The notes below the pieces were generated by a model. It had not been told where the DNA came from, did no database searches, and saw nothing but the letters and a program-made list of their open reading frames with translations. 64,000 bases of DNA from CAYUYM01 sp964449305 (GTDB lineage Bacteria; Bacteroidota; Ignavibacteria; SZUA-365; CAYQST01): NCBI GenBank assembly GCA_964449305.1, contig CAYUYM010000001.1, forward strand, positions 1-64,000, in the 5' to 3' direction. Positions 9,261 through 18,500 of this stretch are shown in pieces. Positions within the stretch are counted from its first letter, which is position 1, and each line of letters starts with the position of its first letter. The position numbers were made by a program, and so were the translations under genes.

Positions 9261-12119
9261 TCAGTCGATGGAGCGCATGAGTCGGGAGAGGAAGTGCTGC
9301 GGAAGATGGAGACCATATTCACGCGCAAGACGGAGATTCGCCGTGATGCCCTCGGGGACGCACGTCTCGATGGGAAGATCGGCGGGAGCGGCTCCATTGA
9401 ACACGCGGATGGCCATGCGCGCCGTCGCCACGCCCACCTCGGCATAGTTCGCACCCACGGCGATGAGCGCCCCGCGGTCGATGTCGTCGGTCGCATTGGT
9501 GAAGTACGGGATGCGCTTCTGCCGCAACACCTCGCCGATGGTCTGGATCGCCGTGCACACGGTGTTGTCGCCCGAGGTCAGAAACAGATCGATGCCGCGG
9601 TCCACGAGTGATCGCGTCGCGTCCATGATCTCACCCGTGCCGCTGACCGTCGCCTCCAGCAGCGTGAAGCCGTGCTGCCGGGCCGCGACACGGGCCCGCT
9701 CGGTGCATGCCTCGGAGCACGCCTCCGAGGGGTTCCAGACAAGACCCACGGTTCTGGCATGAGGGAAGACCTCGCGCATGATGCGGAAGGTTGTCTCCAC
9801 CGGCTGCGGGGTCATCACGCCTGTGATGTTCGGACGATGATCCGTCGCCGTCCGCGCCACGCCGAGGCGGAAGGGATCGGTCACATAGCCGAACACGTGG
9901 GGGATCGTCGCGTTGCCATTCGCCCCCACCTGCAGCACGGGGGTGGACAGGGTGATGAGGTAGTCGTAGCGATCCCGGACGATGTCGTCTATGATGGATT
10001 GCGCGGTGGAAAAATCGCCCTGCGCGTTGCGGACGTCGAGTGTGATGCCGTTTGTCTCCAGCACACCCGAGCGCTCGAGCTCGGCGCGAAGCTGCCCGGC
10101 GATGAGGGCGATGATCATCTGGTCGTTGAACAGCACGAGTGCCGCCTTCTTTGCTCCCATCGGGGCATGTGCATCCGTGCCATGGCGCGTGCCGAGTGTG
10201 TCGATGAAGCAGTTCGAGGCGCTCCGCGCCGCCTCCGGGATGGCGATGCCGCAGGCCCGCGCCGCCCGTTCGTCGAAGCCGCGCGTCAGATTCTTGTAGT
10301 GCTCGAAGGGGATCGACGCAGGCGCCTCGCCCCGGAGAATACGATCCACCAGGTGGGCCGCCTGTCTGCCGCTGCTGCGATAGTCGTAGCCGTAGACCGC
10401 CAGCGCGCCATCGCCCAGGCGCTCCACGTCACAGGTGAAGATCGGCCGGCCGCCCGCGGTGGCGGCCTTCACCACGGATTCGAAGGCGGAGTAGACGATG
10501 TTGTCGGGTGGGAGCGTGAACGCGGTGATCCCCCTGTGCACCACCGAGCGCGCCGCCTCGTACACCTCCGAGCTGTTCGTGATCGTCGCCCCCACGAAAC
10601 GCATGCCCGTGCGCCGCGCGGCATCCTGCATGCGCGTCACGTTGTAGACGGAGTTCACCTGCGCCGGATCCCACATCGCTCCTATGGCAGCATTGGCCGG
10701 GATGAAGTTCCGGATGTAGGCGAGCATGGAATCCATGTCCACAGCGCCATAGACCCCGGTGATGTTGGGCACATGCACGCTGTCCGATGTTCCAGCCTTG
10801 ATGATGAAGGGGTTGGCCACCGTGGCAAACACCACCGGGCAATCGGTGATGCGCGTCACTGCCGCCTGGGTGCAGGGCGTGGAGATGGTCACCACCAGGG
10901 TCACCTTGTTCATCATGAACTTGTCGAGGATGCTGTTGACCGTGGGCAGGTCGCCGTTGGCGTTCTCGAGCATGATGGTGCAGTTGTCGCCGTTGTGGTA
11001 GCCGAGTGCCGCCAGCTCCTCGAGCAGACCCTCGCGCGTCATGTCGAGCAGGCCGTTGTCGGTGAACTGGATCACACCAATGGTGGGGCGGTCGCCGCTC
11101 GTGGCAGTGGAGCGGGTGAGCCACCATGCCGCGATGGCGCCGAGGGCGATCACCGCAATCACCGTGAGCAGTGCGCCGCGTGCTGCACGCTTCTGCATGA
11201 GCGGGCGCAGCCATGCCACGGAGCGGCCAAGGCGGAACGTGGAGGCGGCGATGGTGGCGAGGACAAACAGCGCCGTCAGGAGCTTGAGATCAATGGGATT
11301 CATGCCGGCATAGAGCGCGAAGGCGATCATGAGCCGGAAGACGATGGATCCGACCACGGCACTGAACACCCGGATGGCGATGGGCGAAAGCACCCGGGCC
11401 ACCGCGCGGAAGGGACGGGCGTTCACACGGATGATGGACTCACCGATGATGACGGCGGCCAGACCGGCCACCACCACGCCGATGCCCATGCCGATGTCTG
11501 CAAAGCCTTGATACTGCGCCACCAGTCCGCCCGAGAGTCCGACGAGCGCATTGGCGAAGGCGATCGAGAACACCTTCATGCGGTTCACGTTGATTCCCGA
11601 TGCCGATGCCATCGCCTCGTTGTCGCCCGTGGCCTGCAGGGCGATGCCGAAATCCGTCCGCAGGAAGAGGCTCACCAGCAGCCACACCACCAGGACGATG
11701 AGCAGAAGGCACAGGAACAACCAGAGTTCCGGATGCATCCCGGGATTCCAGCCCTGCATGGTGACAATGAGGTTCGGCGTGTTGAGCAGAGGGATGTTGG
11801 ATCGCCCCATGATGTGGAGGTTGATCGAGTACAGGCCGATCATCACGATGATGCCCGACAGCAGACCGTTGGTCCGAAGCGCCGTGTGGATGAGCCCCGT
11901 ACACATCCCGGCGACCGCGCTCACAAGAAACGCCGCCGCCAGCGCCGCAAGCGGATGCCACCCGGCGATGATGAGCACAGCCGACACGGCCGCCCCCGTC
12001 GCGAAGCTCCCGTCCACCGTGATGTCGGGGAAGTTCTGGATGCGTGAGGTGATGAACATGCCGATGGCCATGAAGGCGTAGAGCAGTCCGAGGTTCAGTG
12101 CGCCAACCCAGAGTTCCAT
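9261..12119 (-). CDS. ABC permease fused to two tandem ABC_sub_bind substrate-binding domains
   Basis: A 952-aa protein. Residues 1-290 are a BPD_transp_2 permease (NFPDITVDGSFATGAAVSA and several membrane helices). A further membrane helix at about 315-334 would bring the chain to the periplasm. Two successive type I periplasmic binding domains of the ABC_sub_bind family follow (about 345-640, starting PTIGVIQFTDNGLLDMTREG, and about 660-945, starting ALVLFNDQMIIALIAG). In most genomes these are separate genes. The start at 12119 lies 4 bases after the stop codon of the upstream STAS fusion gene, so translation is probably coupled. The ATPase follows downstream. The fusion may make the binding domains permanent membrane-tethered sensors; this is inference. 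Confidence 0.9.
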   Translation of the reverse strand: MELWVGALNLGLLYAFMAIGMFITSRIQNFPDITVDGSFATGAAVSAVLIIAGWHPLAALAAAFLVSAVAGMCTGLIHTALRTNGLLSGIIVMIGLYSINLHIMGRSNIPLLNTPNLIVTMQGWNPGMHPELWLFLCLLLIVLVVWLLVSLFLRTDFGIALQATGDNEAMASASGINVNRMKVFSIAFANALVGLSGGLVAQYQGFADIGMGIGVVVAGLAAVIIGESIIRVNARPFRAVARVLSPIAIRVFSAVVGSIVFRLMIAFALYAGMNPIDLKLLTALFVLATIAASTFRLGRSVAWLRPLMQKRAARGALLTVIAVIALGAIAAWWLTRSTATSGDRPTIGVIQFTDNGLLDMTREGLLEELAALGYHNGDNCTIMLENANGDLPTVNSILDKFMMNKVTLVVTISTPCTQAAVTRITDCPVVFATVANPFIIKAGTSDSVHVPNITGVYGAVDMDSMLAYIRNFIPANAAIGAMWDPAQVNSVYNVTRMQDAARRTGMRFVGATITNSSEVYEAARSVVHRGITAFTLPPDNIVYSAFESVVKAATAGGRPIFTCDVERLGDGALAVYGYDYRSSGRQAAHLVDRILRGEAPASIPFEHYKNLTRGFDERAARACGIAIPEAARSASNCFIDTLGTRHGTDAHAPMGAKKAALVLFNDQMIIALIAGQLRAELERSGVLETNGITLDVRNAQGDFSTAQSIIDDIVRDRYDYLITLSTPVLQVGANGNATIPHVFGYVTDPFRLGVARTATDHRPNITGVMTPQPVETTFRIMREVFPHARTVGLVWNPSEACSEACTERARVAARQHGFTLLEATVSGTGEIMDATRSLVDRGIDLFLTSGDNTVCTAIQTIGEVLRQKRIPYFTNATDDIDRGALIAVGANYAEVGVATARMAIRVFNGAAPADLPIETCVPEGITANLRLAREYGLHLPQHFLSRLMRSID

Positions 12120-12122
12120 GGG

Positions 12123-13316
12123 TCAATCCTCCAGCTCGATGAGTCCGTACACACTTCGACCGAGGCGCGTGGAGGCGAGGAGATGTTGCACCTTGATCGC
12201 ATGCATCTGCCGCGTGGTCCGCGCAAGCTCCGCCTCGAAGGATTCGACATCGTTGTTCACCAGCCCCATGTCCGACACGCATCCGTGCGTGTGCCAGCGC
12301 GGCGCGCCCCCGTGGGTGTCCCGCTCAAGAACACCGACGCCGATCACGACATGATGATGGTCGTCCGGCTCGATCGGATAGTTGAACCAGCGATGGAACA
12401 GCTCCTCCGAAAAGATGTCGCATGAAGCGGCGGGCCTGTTGCTCGCCAGCGGGATGCGCTTGAGATGCATCCCCATCAGCCCACGGCTCTCGGCAAGAAA
12501 CACGACGCCCGTGCGCCGGCTCGTGGTGATGTCTGCAAGCATCCCCCCCACGCGTTCCAGCGTGACGTGGGAGCCATCGCAGGTGATGGACACCGTGTGC
12601 GCCACACTCCCATCAAAGGCGGCTCCGGTGAGGAACTGGTATCCCGGTTCCGTCTGACCGGGTGTGAAGATCATGTCGTCCACCACGGGCCGTGCCACGG
12701 CGGGGAGGTACCACAGGGAATGCTCGATGATGGCAGCCTCGCCGAAGTAGCCGCTGTACTCCTCGAAACGCTCTCCGGCGGTGGCAATGCCGAGGCCGAA
12801 GCGGTGTGCACCGGGGGGAACGCGCACCACGTCCCGCTCCTCGTAGGCGCACGAGGCAAGCGGCGCCTCGTCGCCGAGCACGGTGAGCCGCCCGCGCACC
12901 GCATCAGGGACGCTCCGGACGCGGAGAAGGAGATCGTCGATCCGCCGCTCCTCGACGCGGGGCGCCTCCGGCACCACCGCGGCTTCTGGAGCCTGCACCT
13001 CTTCCACCGTGGGGAACATGCGGAAGAGGCGTGTGAAGCCGCTCATGGCAAACACTCGGAGGATGGTGTCGGGGACGGCGATGAGGATCATCTCGCCGCC
13101 GGCTCGCGAGAGGGACTGCTGGGCGCTGAGAAACACGCGCAGTCCGGCACTGCTGACATGCGTCACGGCGGAACAGTCGCACAGGATGGTGCGCCGGCCC
13201 GCCATGGCCAGGTCCTTGATGGCGGTTTCGATCTCGGGGGAGGTCATGCTGTCCACACGCCCGGTGATCCGGATGAGGGGAGAGCCATCGTGTTCGGTGA
13301 CGTCGAAGGAAAACAT
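12123..13316 (-). CDS. STAS domain fused to an unrecognised C-terminal domain
   Basis: A 397-aa protein. Residues 1-105 are a STAS domain (CDCSAVTHVSSAGLRVFLSA, with the phospho-acceptor Ser-Ser retained). After a Pro/Ala/Glu-rich linker (about 106-128) comes a domain of about 270 residues with no family I recognise. It contains DIFSEELFHRWFNYP, a His/Asp cluster PDDHHHVVIGVGV and a C-terminal helix. The gene lies 43 bp after the REC-PP2C gene and directly before the ABC permease fusion, so the STAS part is the nearest candidate substrate of the phosphatase. The C-terminal domain could carry the output. Cytoplasmic by sequence (no signal peptide or membrane span). Confidence 0.82.
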   Translation of the reverse strand: MFSFDVTEHDGSPLIRITGRVDSMTSPEIETAIKDLAMAGRRTILCDCSAVTHVSSAGLRVFLSAQQSLSRAGGEMILIAVPDTILRVFAMSGFTRLFRMFPTVEEVQAPEAAVVPEAPRVEERRIDDLLLRVRSVPDAVRGRLTVLGDEAPLASCAYEERDVVRVPPGAHRFGLGIATAGERFEEYSGYFGEAAIIEHSLWYLPAVARPVVDDMIFTPGQTEPGYQFLTGAAFDGSVAHTVSITCDGSHVTLERVGGMLADITTSRRTGVVFLAESRGLMGMHLKRIPLASNRPAASCDIFSEELFHRWFNYPIEPDDHHHVVIGVGVLERDTHGGAPRWHTHGCVSDMGLVNNDVESFEAELARTTRQMHAIKVQHLLASTRLGRSVYGLIELED

Positions 13317-13359
13317 GGCAGCAGCCCGTGCCTGATGATGGAGGAGGGTGGAGGTGCGG

Positions 13360-14559
13360 TCAGCGCACGGAGATCTTCAGCATCGAGAAGTCGTCGTCGA
13401 GCTGTTCCTGTCCGTGCATGGACTGGAGAAAGGCGTAGAGCCGTGGGATCTCTCCGGCATCGTCGTTTTTGTACGTGCCGAGAAACTGCTGGAGTTCCTC
13501 AAGTGTCCACATCTCGCCCTCGGATTTGAACACCTCGTAGACGCCGTCGCTGAAGATGTAGAGGTCGAATGGTTTGGGGATGGTGATGCTTCCTGCGGAA
13601 TAGGGGAAGAAGGGGAGGCCGCCGATGATGAAGTTCGGTGTGGCGACCTGACTCGTTTCACCACCCTGCCGGTACAGGATCGACGGGGGGTGCCCGCCGC
13701 TGCCATAGGCGAGTTCCCGCGTGGTCGTATTGAAGACGCCGTACCAGATGGTGAAGTACATGTTGTTCTGGTCCACCATCTGGAAGGAGGAGTTCAGAGC
13801 CGCGAGCACCTGATCCGGTTTGAGGAAGTCCGTGTTCGGAAGGGTCTGCGAGCGGAGCACATTGAGCGCGGAGACGGAGAGCAGGGCGGGCCCCACACCG
13901 TGCCCGCATACATCGAGCAGATACATGGCGAAGTGGGTGCTGTCGATCCAATGGTAGCCGAAGGAATCGCCGCCAAGTCCGGCCGAGGGGATGTACTGCC
14001 AGTGCGTCCGTATGTCGCCGTCGGTGAGTGGTGCGGGCAGCAGGGAGACGATGTACTCTGCCGCGCGGGCGACATCCTCGGCGAGCAGCTTCTGGCTGTC
14101 CAGCAGGGCGGCGTAGGCCTCGTTGCGCTGGAGCAGGGTGATGTAGCTGCCCGAGTGGTAGCGGATGCGGGCGAGAAGCTCGATGCGGTCGGGGAGCTTC
14201 ACAAGGTAGTCGTTCGCCCCCACGGCAAAGGCATCGGCCTTCGTTGTCGCCTCCTCCTTGCTGGAGAGCACGATGATGGGCACGTCCCGCAGCCGCGTGT
14301 TTGCGCGGTAGAACTTCACGAGCGTCAGCCCATCAATCTCCGGCATCACGAGATCCTGGAGGATGAGCGTCGGCGAGATGTCGAGCGCCATCTGCAGCGC
14401 CTCGGTCGGGTCGCTGCAGTAATGGAGGATGATGTCGCTTGCATCCGCGAGCATGCGCTTCACGGCATCGCCGACGATGGCCTGATCATCCACGAGGAGG
14501 ACGGTGATGGCATAGTGGGTGAGTGTGGCGGGCTGCGGGGCATCGTGTGTCGCGGTCAT
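13360..14559 (-). CDS. Response regulator with PP2C (SpoIIE/RsbU) phosphatase output
   Basis: A 399-aa protein. Residues 17-140 are a receiver domain (LLVDDQ, phospho-acceptor D69 in LILQDLVMPEIDG, Lys in YLVKLPD). After a helical linker, residues 170-399 are a PP2C-type serine phosphatase. All four metal motifs are present: GLGGDSFGYH, LLDVCGHGVGPALLS, FSDGVYEV and LDDDFSML. The receiver and linker (ANDYLVKLPDRIELLARIR, GSYITLLQRNEAY) closely resemble those of WspR as I recall them, but the GGDEF cyclase of WspR is replaced by a phosphatase. The start overlaps the cheB stop by 4 bp, so it is the direct output gene of the chemosensory cluster. Phosphorylation by the CheA-type kinase would be expected to switch the phosphatase acting on STAS proteins. 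Confidence 0.92.
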   Translation of the reverse strand: MTATHDAPQPATLTHYAITVLLVDDQAIVGDAVKRMLADASDIILHYCSDPTEALQMALDISPTLILQDLVMPEIDGLTLVKFYRANTRLRDVPIIVLSSKEEATTKADAFAVGANDYLVKLPDRIELLARIRYHSGSYITLLQRNEAYAALLDSQKLLAEDVARAAEYIVSLLPAPLTDGDIRTHWQYIPSAGLGGDSFGYHWIDSTHFAMYLLDVCGHGVGPALLSVSALNVLRSQTLPNTDFLKPDQVLAALNSSFQMVDQNNMYFTIWYGVFNTTTRELAYGSGGHPPSILYRQGGETSQVATPNFIIGGLPFFPYSAGSITIPKPFDLYIFSDGVYEVFKSEGEMWTLEELQQFLGTYKNDDAGEIPRLYAFLQSMHGQEQLDDDFSMLKISVR

Positions 14560-15584
14560 GTCGTGTGTCCTTGGTTGGTGAGGAGTGTCACAATGTGCCT
14601 GGCGATGTTGTGGATCGGAAGAATCCTGTCGGCGGCACCGCAGTCGATCGCGGCCTTCGGCATGCCGAACACCACGGATGTTGCCTCATCCTGGGCGATT
14701 GTCGGCCATCCCGCCGTGTGCAGCGTCAGAAGCCCGCGCGCGCCATCACGCCCCATGCCCGTCAGCAGCACTGCGACACCGCGGGCGGGCCAGTGCTCTT
14801 CAAGCGTCTCGAAGAAGCGATCCACCGAGGGACGGTACGGATAGTCCCGGGGCTCATGCGTGTAGTGCAGGCGCAGATCCGGGCCGATGATCAGGTGATC
14901 GTTTGTCGCGGCCACGTACACCTCACCGGCTCGCAGCGCCCCGCCTTCCGGGGCGAGCATCACCGACAGGGCGGTCTGATCGTTGAGCCATTCGGCGAGG
15001 CCGCCGGCGAACTGCTGATCCACATGCTGGACGATCACCATGGCCGCATCGAATGGCGCAGCAATCCGGGACAGGATGGTGCCAAGGGCCTTGGGGCCGC
15101 CCGTGGAGGAGCCGATGGCGACCACACGCGGCAGCCCGGTGGCCGGTCGGGGGACGGCATGAACCAGCGGCCGCGCCGGCGTTGCCGTGTGCCGGATGAG
15201 CATGCCGATCACGGCGATCTTCTTCAACAGCTCCTCGCCGCCCTCAAGATCGCCGCCCGTCCCGAAGATGGGCGTGCAGACGGCATCCAGCGCTCCATGC
15301 CCCATCGCATCGAACACCTTCGAGGCGTTTCCTGACACGGTTGCCGTCACCACAAGGATGGCGCAGGGCGTCTGCTCCATGATGATGCTCGTCGCTGTCA
15401 CGCCGTCCATCACCGGCATGATGAGATCCATCAGGATGATGTCGGGCCGGTCACGGCGGCATTTCTCCACCGCCTCCCGCCCGTCGTACGCGATCCATGC
15501 AACCTCGTAGTCCGGGATGCGGACGATCACCCGGCGGATCGCCTCCACGGCAAGAGCGAGATCGTTCACAATGGCGATGCGCAT
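14556..15584 (-). CDS. CheB/WspF-type protein-glutamate methylesterase
   Basis: A 342-aa protein with an N-terminal receiver (D53 in DIILMDLIMPVMDGV) and a C-terminal methylesterase. The catalytic triad regions are visible: Ser in AIGSSTGGPKALG, His in VIVQHVDQQF and Asp in LLTGMGRDGARGL. It removes methyl groups from (or deamidates) chemoreceptors and gives adaptation feedback. The gene follows cheA with a 2-bp gap and overlaps the REC-PP2C gene by 4 bp, the same position that wspF holds in the Wsp operon. Confidence 0.95.
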   Translation of the reverse strand: MRIAIVNDLALAVEAIRRVIVRIPDYEVAWIAYDGREAVEKCRRDRPDIILMDLIMPVMDGVTATSIIMEQTPCAILVVTATVSGNASKVFDAMGHGALDAVCTPIFGTGGDLEGGEELLKKIAVIGMLIRHTATPARPLVHAVPRPATGLPRVVAIGSSTGGPKALGTILSRIAAPFDAAMVIVQHVDQQFAGGLAEWLNDQTALSVMLAPEGGALRAGEVYVAATNDHLIIGPDLRLHYTHEPRDYPYRPSVDRFFETLEEHWPARGVAVLLTGMGRDGARGLLTLHTAGWPTIAQDEATSVVFGMPKAAIDCGAADRILPIHNIARHIVTLLTNQGHTT

Positions 15585-15586
15585 GC

Positions 15587-18500
15587 TCAGGCCTCCCCGA
15601 TGAGATCACGGACGGCGACAAGAAGGGTCTCATCGTGGAAGCTGCTCTTCGAGAAGTAGTAGTTCGCCCCCGCATCAAGCCCCCGTGCCCTGTCCTCCTC
15701 GCGATCCTTGTACGAGACGATCATCACCGGGATGTCCCGGTGCTTCGGATCGCTCTTGATCTTCCGCACAAACTCGAAGCCGTTCATCCGGGGCATGTCG
15801 ATGTCGCTGATCACCAGATCGAAGCCCCCCCTCTGAAGCGTGATCCAGCCGTCCATGCCATCCACGGCGGTCGTGACCTGATAGCCGTTGTTCTGGAGAA
15901 GCTTCCGCTCCACCTCGCGCACGGTGAGCGAATCGTCCACCACAAGGATGGAGCGCTTCGTCCGCACGGCCTCCGCCGCGGATGCGCCAAGCTTCTGCGG
16001 CTTTCCTTCTGCGAGCATCGTGTCGATGGACCGCATCAGATCGTCCACATCGATGATGAGCAACGGCGATCCGTCCTCGATGATGGCGCCGGCGGAGATG
16101 TTCGGCACCTTGCCCAGCATCGGATCCAGCGGGATCACCACAAGGTCGCGCTCGCCGTTGTAGCTGTCCACCACAAAGCCGTACCGGTTGAGGCGGTCGC
16201 TGATCACCACCACATGGTGCTTCTCCGGCTCCCGCGCCGAGGCCGGGCGCCCGAGCAGCTCGTGCGCATCGATGATGCCGATCCGCTCGTTCTGGATCAT
16301 GCAGTACTGGCGGTCCTCGAGGATCTGAAGCTGCTCCCGGGGGATGTGCGCAAGGCGGTCGATGCGCGAGAGCGGCAGGGCGTAGAGCTCGTCACCAATC
16401 GTGACCAGAAGCGCACGGATCACCGACAGCGTGATGGGGAGTTGAAGTGTGAATGTGGTTCCGCGTCCGAGCACGGAATCCACATGGATCGATCCACCCA
16501 CTTCCTGCACCATGGACATCACCACGTCGAGCCCCACGCCGCGGCCGGACACCTCGGAGATCTTTCCGGCGGTCGAGAAGCCGGGCAGGAAGAGGAAATC
16601 CAGGAGCTCGGAACTGCTGAGATTCTCCGCCATCTCCATTGGCACATACCCCTTCTCCACCACCTTTCGCCGCAGAATCTGCATGTTGATGCCGCGTCCA
16701 TCGTCGCTCAGCGAGATGTTGAGGCGGCCGGCCTTGTGCCGGGCCTCCAGGGTCAGGGTCCCCTCCTCCGGCTTGCCCGCCCGCCGCCGCTCCCCGGGCG
16801 TTTCGAGCCCGTGATCCAGGGCGTTGCGCACCAGATGGTTGAGCGGTGCCTCAAGCTTCTCGAGGATGTCCCTGTCCACCTGCGTGGCCTCCCCCTCCAC
16901 CACGAGACGCGCCGTCTTTGCGAGGCTCCTCGACAGATCGCGCACAAGGCGGGAGAACCCGTGCAGGCCCTCCGAAAACGGCCGCATGCGGCTGATGATG
17001 ACCTCGTCATACAGGCGGTTGGTCAGATGCTCGAGCCGGTGCGAGAAAAGCTCGAACTCCTCCCGGTGCTCCGCCAATGCCCGCGCAATGCCGTCGAGCT
17101 GGGTCAGGCAGTCACGCACCCGTGACTGTGCCGCCTCCGATGCCCCGCTGTCGGTGGTGAGGGTCAGCACCGCCTCGAAGGCCGCGAGAAGCTCCTGCTG
17201 CAGCACCTTGATGCGGAACAATGCTGCAGAGTAGCCCTTCATGGACTTCGCCTGCACCAGGTTCTCACCCGCGAGGGCGATGACGCGATTCAAGGTCCTC
17301 GATGGAACACGGACGAAACGGGTGTCCGTCTCCGAGCGCTTCGGCATCTCCGACGGTGCTGCGGCTGGGGTCGCCGATGCCGGGGCGGACGGTGCCTGCC
17401 GCGGTGAGACTGCCGCCGGCGGCGAGGCGGGTGATCCGCCGGCCATCAACGCTCTGAGCCGCTCACTGATCGCGGCGATGTCGTCGGCACGTGCCACGAG
17501 CCGTCCGGGGATCGTGCCCGCCGGGCCGGTGCGCAGCGTGGCCAGGACGTCGTTGCCCTGCAGCAGCGCATCGATGTGGTCCGATGTCAGCGTGACGGTG
17601 CCATGCTGCGCCGCGGAGAGGACATCCTCCATGGCATGCGCCAGCGTCACGGCGGCATGGAGACCGACGATCCGTGCGGCACCTTTGATGGAGTGAGCCG
17701 CGCGCATGAGCGGCTCCACGGCGGCGGGCGTCTGCCGCGTCTCGATCGTGACCAGCCCGTCCTCCAGCACGTGCACGTTGTTGTCCACCTCCACCATGAA
17801 AAGATCAAGCATCGAGGTGTCCACCGTGGGCTCCTGCGACGGTGGCATGGCCGGCGCGGGTGGCGATGCGGATGCGGCCGGAGGTGATGCAGGGGCGGCC
17901 GGGCAGTCGGTTGACGTCAGCGCCCTGAGCCGCTCGCTGATCGCGGCGATGTCGTCGGCACGCGCCACGAGCCGTTCGGGGATCGTGCCTGCCGGGCCGG
18001 TGCGCAGCGTGGCCAATACGTCGTTGCCCTGCAGCAGCGCATCGATGTGGTCCGATGCGAGCGTGACCGTGCCATGCTGCGCCGCGGAGAGGACATCCTC
18101 CATGGCATGCGCCAGCGTCACGGCGGCATGGAGACCGACGATCCGTGCGGCACCTTTGATGGAGTGAGCCGCGCGCATGAGCGGCTCCACGGCGGCGGGC
18201 GTCTGCCGCGTCTCGATCATGACCAGCCCGTCCTCCAGCACGTGGACGTTGTTGTCCACCTCCACCATGAAGAGATCAAGCATCGAGGTGTCCACCACGG
18301 CCTCCTGCGACGCTGTCGGCGCGGGTGGTGGTGCGGCTGAAGCGGGTGGCGGTGCGGCAGCAGGGGATGCCTCGAGGTGATCGATGCGCTCACGGAGTCC
18401 GTCCATCGTGTCGCCTGCGCGTTCGATGCGTGCGGTCGCCTCGGTTGCCGGCCCGGTGCCGATGTCCGACATCACCGCGGCGGCCTCCAGCAGAAGGGGG

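Noticed and set aside
9672..12047. Long plus-strand open frame opposite the ABC permease fusion gene
   Set aside because: It has no domain and a His/Arg/Gly-rich composition typical of antisense frames in GC-rich DNA; the minus-strand gene has clear domains.
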